From Bacillota bacterium (lineage in GTDB: Bacteria; Bacillota; Bacilli; Alicyclobacillales; SLC66): 10,424 nt of DNA. Of this stretch, positions 6,469 to 10,424 are shown piece by piece (position 1 is the stretch's first letter; each line of letters opens with the position of its first letter). The notes under the pieces were generated by a model. The model saw nothing but the letters and a program-made list of their open reading frames with translations. It did no database searches and was not told the origin of the DNA. The translations under genes and the position numbers were made by a program. The stretch spans positions 1-10,424 of the forward strand of contig JAKADD010000060.1 in NCBI GenBank assembly GCA_021820825.1. The letters run 5' to 3'.

Positions 6469-7205
6469 ACGCCTTCCTCCTCTCTTATTGGCAGATCGAA
6501 CTGAGCAATCTCCAGGACTTCGTCCGCAACGCGGCGCAGCAGTGTCTGATCATGAAAAACGCCGATGATTCCTACGCCCTGGTCTTTCAGTTCCCGCAGC
6601 ACAGCGACGACAAGAGACGCGGTGGCCGCATCAAGGGACGCTGTGGGTTCATCCAGCAACAAGAGCCGAGGACTTCCGATGAAGGTGCGCGCGAGATTCA
6701 CCCGTTGCTGCTCACCGCCGCTGAAAGTCGACGGGTACGCGCTCCACAGACGCTCCGGGATGTGCAGACGGGTCAACCACTCTGCGGCGGCCTTGTGTGC
6801 GTCGGCGTGCGAGACGCCGCGATGGATGAGCGGGTCGGCGACCACATCCAGAGCGGAGATGCGCGGAATGACATGAAGAAATTGACTTGCGTAGCCGATT
6901 TCCCGGCGCCGCATACGAAGCACTTGCTGATCGCCCGCTGTCGTCAGATTGATTCGTCCTTCTGCGACAGATACGAACCACACATCGCCCGAACTCGGAA
7001 TGTAGGTTCGATTGATGCATTTCAGAATGGACGATTTGCCCGCGCCGCTGGAACCGATAAGACCGAGCATCTGTCCTCCGTCAAGCTCAAACGAGAGATC
7101 GTGAAACGCGGTGAGCGAAGGACGCCTGTTGTTCAAGGCGCTCGAAAAGTGTTTTGTAAGACGCGTTACGGCCAGCAGCGACAATCGATCCCTCTCCTCG
7201 CTCAT
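6447..7205 (-). CDS. phnL: C-P lyase accessory ABC-type ATPase PhnL
   Basis: PhnL is an ABC-family ATPase without membrane partners. It works with PhnI, which forms the nucleoside-triphosphate-derived phosphonate intermediate, and it can dock on the C-P lyase core. From the ATG at 7205 it has 252 residues: Walker A GSSGAGKS at 51-58, Q-loop Gln108, signature FSGGEQQR at 161-168, Walker B LLLLDE at 181-186 and H-loop His218. KCINRTYIPSSG after Walker A is typical of PhnL. The start is not certain. ATG 7205 matches homologues but has only a weak AGG upstream, and a strong AAGGAG at 7229-7234 is 23 bases away. A TTG at 7268 would add 21 residues, but its GGAGG is directly adjacent, too close to use. 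With ATG 7205 the gap to phnK is 81 bases, unusual in this overlapping operon. Confidence 0.93.
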   Translation of the reverse strand: MSEERDRLSLLAVTRLTKHFSSALNNRRPSLTAFHDLSFELDGGQMLGLIGSSGAGKSSILKCINRTYIPSSGDVWFVSVAEGRINLTTAGDQQVLRMRRREIGYASQFLHVIPRISALDVVADPLIHRGVSHADAHKAAAEWLTRLHIPERLWSAYPSTFSGGEQQRVNLARTFIGSPRLLLLDEPTASLDAATASLVVAVLRELKDQGVGIIGVFHDQTLLRRVADEVLEIAQFDLPIREEEGVWTSVSP

Positions 7206-7286
7206 GGAATGCCTGTGATTTTCTCGATCTCCTTCGTGATTGCGGCGCTTGCGCGAGGTTTGGGGCAACCTCCGGAAGCATCCGCG

Positions 7287-8141
7287 TCAGAGCAGGGAGT
7301 GAACGAGAAGCTGCGTGTACTCATGCTGTGGATCCTGAAGAATTTGATCGGTCAGACCCCGTTCGATGATCGTACCGCCGCGCATGACCAGACACCGGTC
7401 GCAAAGCAGTCGGATCACCCCCAGGTCGTGGGAGACGATGAGCATGGTTACGTTCGATTCACGCTGAATCTCCCGCACGAGATCAAGAACGCGCGCTTGC
7501 ACGGTCAGATCCAGACCACTGGTAATTTCATCAAGCAGCAGGAGTTCCGGATGATTCGCCATCGCCCTGGCGATTTGTACGCGCTGCTGCATGCCGCCGC
7601 TGAACTGTTTCGGGCTCTCATCCATCCGTTCTCCGGGAATCTCCATCCGGTCGAGCAATTCCTCGGCCCTGGCGCGCATGGCGCCGTAACGCATACTCCC
7701 CGCCGCAATCAACTTCTCAGCAATGTTCGCGCTGCTGGAATGGTTCATCCGCAGTCCGAGCAGCGCATTCTGGTACACCATGCCCATATGATGATTGCGC
7801 ACATACCGTTTTTCCTGATTGGACAGCGTCAGGATGTTCTCCCTTGGCCGGCGCTGTACGCTGAAAAGAACCTCGCCCTGCGTCGCCTCCTGATCAAAGC
7901 AGAGGCAACTGAGCAGCGTGCTTTTTCCCGATCCACTCTCTCCGACAATGCCGAGAATCTCGCCCGGAAACAAATCAAAGTCAATGTCAAAACAACCCCA
8001 GAGACTGCCGCACTGCGAACAGCGCCGCGCGAAGACCGTGTTGTCGGTCGCGTCGCCGCACCGCGCGCATGGGGCGCCATGCCGTTTTCCGAGCCCCTTC
8101 ACCCGCAAGAGCGGTTCCTGATCGTTCGCCGTTTCGCGCAT
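7287..8141 (-). CDS. phnK: C-P lyase ABC-type ATPase PhnK with four-cysteine insert
   Basis: PhnK is the ABC ATPase that binds the C-P lyase core complex at PhnJ and couples nucleotide hydrolysis to phosphonate cleavage. From the ATG at 8141 it has 284 residues: Walker A GESGSGKS at 67-74, Q-loop Gln124, signature FSGGMQQR at 180-187, Walker B LLLLDE at 200-205, H-loop His238. Walker B is followed by ITSGLD, with isoleucine where most ABC proteins have proline. Between the first strand (LLRVKGLGKRHG) and FDIDFDLFPGE lies an insert with CARC (Cys25, Cys28) and CSQC (Cys41, Cys44), a zinc-ribbon-like pattern absent from E. coli PhnK. The ATG has GGAGGG 9 bases upstream; the TTG at 8150 touches that site. 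It starts 5 bases after the phnJ stop. Confidence 0.95.
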   Translation of the reverse strand: MRETANDQEPLLRVKGLGKRHGAPCARCGDATDNTVFARRCSQCGSLWGCFDIDFDLFPGEILGIVGESGSGKSTLLSCLCFDQEATQGEVLFSVQRRPRENILTLSNQEKRYVRNHHMGMVYQNALLGLRMNHSSSANIAEKLIAAGSMRYGAMRARAEELLDRMEIPGERMDESPKQFSGGMQQRVQIARAMANHPELLLLDEITSGLDLTVQARVLDLVREIQRESNVTMLIVSHDLGVIRLLCDRCLVMRGGTIIERGLTDQILQDPQHEYTQLLVHSLL

Positions 8142-8146
8142 CGCCG

Positions 8147-9010
8147 TCAACCCTCCGTTGAAACGTTCGTTTGCCTCTGGTTACAGTAATTGGTGTCCGA
8201 ACACTGGTAAAGGATCTGCCTGCTTTTTTCGTCCACCGTCTCTTCCAGAAATGAGTGCTCGCTGCCGCAACGGTGACAGCTCTTTCCCGCAAAACGCTCC
8301 ACCTGAAAGGGCGCATCCTCGAAGTCCAGCGGGCGCACATCCGTATAGGGCGGAATGGCGTAAATCTTCCGTTCCCGCCCGGCGCCAAACAGAGTGAGGT
8401 GGTGAGACCGATGAAGCTTCGGGAGGTCCCAGCGGGGAATGGGCGTGGGCGCCACGATGTAGCGGTTATTGACCATCGCCGGAAAATCGGCCCCAATCGT
8501 AACTTCGCCGAATCGCACCAGGTCTTCATAGAGATCCAGCCAGGCGGCGCTGTAATTTCGTTCGCCGTGCATGCGCCGCGTCACCTGTTCACGGCGTTCC
8601 ACGCGCCGCAGCGGTTCCGGCTCAGGCACTTGCAAAATGAGAATTTGATCGGCCCGCAGCGGTCGCTCGGGGATGCGATGGCGCGACTGGATCAACGTCG
8701 CCTGCATCGTGTCTTCGGTCACCTCGACGCCGGTCGTCGCCTGCACCAGATGGCGGATGCTGACCGCATTCACGCTGTCGTCGCTCCCCTGATCGATCAC
8801 TTTCAGACAATCTTCCTCGCCAATGAGCGAAAGCGTCAGTTGCAGTCCGCCCGTACCCCAACCTCTTGCGATCGGCAATTCACGCGATCCAAACGGCACT
8901 TGATAACCGGGAATGGCCACGGCCTTGAGCGTTTTGCGGCGGATTTCACGCTTGGATCCTTCATCGAGAAACGCGTAGTTATACGGTCGGGAGTTCCAAC
9001 TCCTGGTCAT
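8147..9010 (-). CDS. phnJ: C-P lyase catalytic subunit PhnJ
   Basis: PhnJ is the radical-SAM enzyme that breaks the carbon-phosphorus bond of ribose 1-alkylphosphonate 5-phosphate, releasing the alkane (methane from methylphosphonate) and the cyclic ribose phosphate. From ATG 9010 it has 287 residues. Key residues match E. coli PhnJ: the glycine-radical region PGYQVPFG with Gly35 (E. coli Gly32), and the C-terminal cysteines 245, 248, 270 and 276 in CHRCG and CSDTNYC, whose spacings of 3, 22 and 6 equal those of E. coli Cys241/244/266/272. GWGTGGLQL and FGAGRERKIYA are also conserved. The start could be 9010 (AAAGG 9 bases upstream), 9019 (GGAG 5 bases upstream) or 9049; 9010 gives the family length. 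It overlaps the end of phnI by 32 bases. Confidence 0.96.
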   Translation of the reverse strand: MTRSWNSRPYNYAFLDEGSKREIRRKTLKAVAIPGYQVPFGSRELPIARGWGTGGLQLTLSLIGEEDCLKVIDQGSDDSVNAVSIRHLVQATTGVEVTEDTMQATLIQSRHRIPERPLRADQILILQVPEPEPLRRVERREQVTRRMHGERNYSAAWLDLYEDLVRFGEVTIGADFPAMVNNRYIVAPTPIPRWDLPKLHRSHHLTLFGAGRERKIYAIPPYTDVRPLDFEDAPFQVERFAGKSCHRCGSEHSFLEETVDEKSRQILYQCSDTNYCNQRQTNVSTEG

Positions 9011-10106
9011 GAAGGACATCCTTTCTCCGTTCGTCTTCGCGTCGCGCATTTCGAATGCGATCGAGACTCGACTGGAAGGTAACGTAATGCGGAAGCTTCA
9101 AATGAGAAACGAAGCCGGCCGATTCGATACTGTCCACATGCGATAAAACGAACTCCTCATCCTCTGCGGGCGCATCGCCGCCCGTGTCCAGGCTGTGCTC
9201 AAGAATCGCCATGGCAATCCCTTTCACCTCGTTCTGGCCAAAACACAGACCATACCCAAGAGCAAACTGAATCCCGTCAGACGCCGGATTGTGCTTGAAA
9301 CTGTTCACCGTCTCGACCTCGGTCAAGAGCAGTTCGCCCAGACAAACCGAACCGTTTCCGAACGGGTGCTCGATATACCATTCGCAATAGCCGACGCGCA
9401 GTTCGCCGATCGTTGGATGCACGGCGCCAAAACCGCGCATGCTGCTGTACGCAAGCGCCACCATCGCGCCGGTCTCCCCCCTGGCCAAGGTTTGCAGCCG
9501 GGCCGACCGCGAGGCTGGGAAAATGACTTTCTCGCGTGTAATGTCAAAGATGCCCTGTGCACCCACAGGCGCAGTCGGCGTGGCCAGGAGACCTTCTGCG
9601 CGGAGCATGTCGGACACCTTGGGCAAGCGCCCGTCGGATGTCCCAGACTGGGCCTGTTCCTCCAAGCGCGCCAACACGCGCCGAATGTCTTCAGGCGTCT
9701 CCGCAAGCAAAGCGAATTCGAGAAGACGATGCCTGTAGTCATGCGTGGGACCCAGCAACTGGCCGCCTGGAATATCCCGAAACGCGGAGGAGATGCGCCG
9801 GATCACGCGCATACGCGACAATTGGATCGGCAACGCGGTATGCCTCCGTTCCAACGTGGAGCGATAGGCGCGCAACACAAACGCCGCTTCAAGGGCATCT
9901 CCCTCGCACTGCTTGAGGGCGAGCGCGGCGTAGTCCGGCGCATAGAAACCAGCCTCTCCCATGACCCGGTCGACCAGCAGACGCAGTTGCCCGCGCACTT
10001 CATTTGTCGGCAGAGAGCGCTCTGCGCCGCGCAGACGAAGCGCGTTCGCCAACTCTTGACTCGCTTCGATCGCCTCCCGTCCTCCGGTAACCGTCACATA
10101 GCCCAT
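8979..10106 (-). CDS. phnI: C-P lyase core subunit PhnI
   Basis: PhnI belongs to the PhnGHIJ core. With PhnG, PhnH and PhnL it replaces the base of a purine nucleoside triphosphate with the phosphonate, forming ribose 1-phosphonate 5-triphosphate; alone it has nucleosidase activity. The 375 residues are slightly more than the 354 of E. coli, mainly from a charged C-terminal tail. Conserved blocks are LLVDRVMGEAG, FVLRAYRSTL, DIPGGQLLGPTHDYRHRLLE, ASRSARLQTLARGETG, ALAYSSMRGFG, EDEEFVLSHVD and GFVSHLKLPHYVTFQ. The ATG at 10106 has GGGAGG with a 7-base spacer, and the first 13 bases overlap phnH, so the subunits are translationally coupled. Confidence 0.96.
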   Translation of the reverse strand: MGYVTVTGGREAIEASQELANALRLRGAERSLPTNEVRGQLRLLVDRVMGEAGFYAPDYAALALKQCEGDALEAAFVLRAYRSTLERRHTALPIQLSRMRVIRRISSAFRDIPGGQLLGPTHDYRHRLLEFALLAETPEDIRRVLARLEEQAQSGTSDGRLPKVSDMLRAEGLLATPTAPVGAQGIFDITREKVIFPASRSARLQTLARGETGAMVALAYSSMRGFGAVHPTIGELRVGYCEWYIEHPFGNGSVCLGELLLTEVETVNSFKHNPASDGIQFALGYGLCFGQNEVKGIAMAILEHSLDTGGDAPAEDEEFVLSHVDSIESAGFVSHLKLPHYVTFQSSLDRIRNARREDERRKDVLHDQELELPTV

Positions 10107-10424
10107 GACTCAACCTCCCTGGTCACCCGCGTGGTGCGCGGCAACGCTGCGACAAAACCCATGGGATCAATGAGCAAATAATCGACTCCCATGGGATACT
10201 CCCGATTGAGCGCTTCCCGGCCCATGAGCCAAGCCTCATCCCAGCCGTCGACCTGAAGCGGCTGCACCCTTTCGATCCCCGGACCGCGCAGCAAAAGGCG
10301 CAAAGTCTCCTCCGAGTGAGACAGTCCTGTGCCGATGGGCGGCAAAGTCAGCGCTGCGACCAGATGAATGACGGTCGCGCCGAGATGGGGCGCTTCCAGC
10401 GTGCCCCGGTCGATGCTGGCGCAA
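10094..10424 (-). CDS. phnH: C-P lyase core subunit PhnH, 5' end outside window
   Basis: Only the C-terminal 109 residues are present; the gene runs off the right edge with no stop in its frame. PhnH is a dimeric structural subunit of the C-P lyase core complex, needed for the PhnGHIJ assembly. The family is recognised from GTLEAPHLGATVIHLV, the LLLRGPGIE segment, and the C-terminal block PMGVDYLLIDPMGFVAALPR followed by TTRV, equivalent to the PLGIDLIL...AIPRTTHV ending of E. coli PhnH. It ends at TGA 10094-10096 and overlaps phnI by 13 bases. Its position upstream of phnI is the standard phnGHIJKLM order, so phnG is expected just beyond the window. Confidence 0.92.
   Translation of the reverse strand, partial: CASIDRGTLEAPHLGATVIHLVAALTLPPIGTGLSHSEETLRLLLRGPGIERVQPLQVDGWDEAWLMGREALNREYPMGVDYLLIDPMGFVAALPRTTRVTREVESWAM

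Noticed and set aside
6552..8189. Long + strand open frame of 545 codons opposite phnL and phnK
   Set aside because: It is antisense to two clearly identified genes, has no recognisable domain, and such long mirror frames are common in GC-rich coding DNA. The same applies to the frames at 8255-9082 and 9195-10181.
1..10424. tRNA, rRNA, CRISPR array or riboswitch
   Set aside because: No cloverleaf, regular repeat-spacer pattern or recognisable riboswitch core was seen; almost all of the window is coding or decayed coding DNA.

Overview
The window looks like chromosome from a Bacillota (Bacillales-type) bacterium. The reasons are a lutABC lactate-oxidation operon of the Bacillus kind, strong GGAGG-type ribosome sites, tightly packed and overlapping genes, and a PhnK with an added four-cysteine segment. 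An Alicyclobacillaceae-like host is my guess and cannot be proved from this sequence. Composition is uneven: the lut genes are AT-richer (26 of 60 bases are G/C at 1261-1320) than the phn genes (39 of 60 at 8641-8700), so the two halves may have different histories.

Region 1 (1-3029, + strand) is a complete lutA-lutB-lutC operon, with overlaps of 1 and 23 bases. It encodes the three-part iron-sulfur L-lactate dehydrogenase complex that feeds electrons from lactate into respiration. A possible promoter and a 12-base palindrome lie just upstream.

Region 2 (3030-4524) is a scar of decayed genes. First comes about 160 bases of unassigned AT-rich DNA. Next is the last ~25 residues of an OmpR-type response regulator, then a sensor histidine kinase whose middle (including the phospho-accepting histidine domain) is gone. 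Converging on it from the minus strand is an arsenite methyltransferase gene (arsM) broken by a frameshift and by a deletion in its SAM-binding domain.

Region 3 (4552-10424, - strand) is the core of a carbon-phosphorus lyase operon, in transcription order phnH (cut by the window end), phnI, phnJ, phnK, phnL, phnM and then a histidine-phosphatase-family gene. PhnG/H/I/J/K form the C-P lyase core complex, PhnL assists PhnI, and PhnM removes pyrophosphate from the ribose-phosphonate intermediate. PhnN and PhnP are not in the window; phnG would be expected just beyond the right edge. The phosphatase is notable because its catalytic RHG motif lies upstream of the first ATG. It can only be reached from a non-standard start (ATA behind a good ribosome site), by frameshift from a 20-codon linker ORF, or by readthrough of the phnM stop.

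I see no clearly new defence or mobile system. The most interesting points are the phosphatase start region, the presence of a phosphatase in a C-P lyase operon, the cysteine-rich insert in PhnK, and the run of deletion-bearing pseudogenes between two intact metabolic operons. There is no gene-free stretch above 300 bases.
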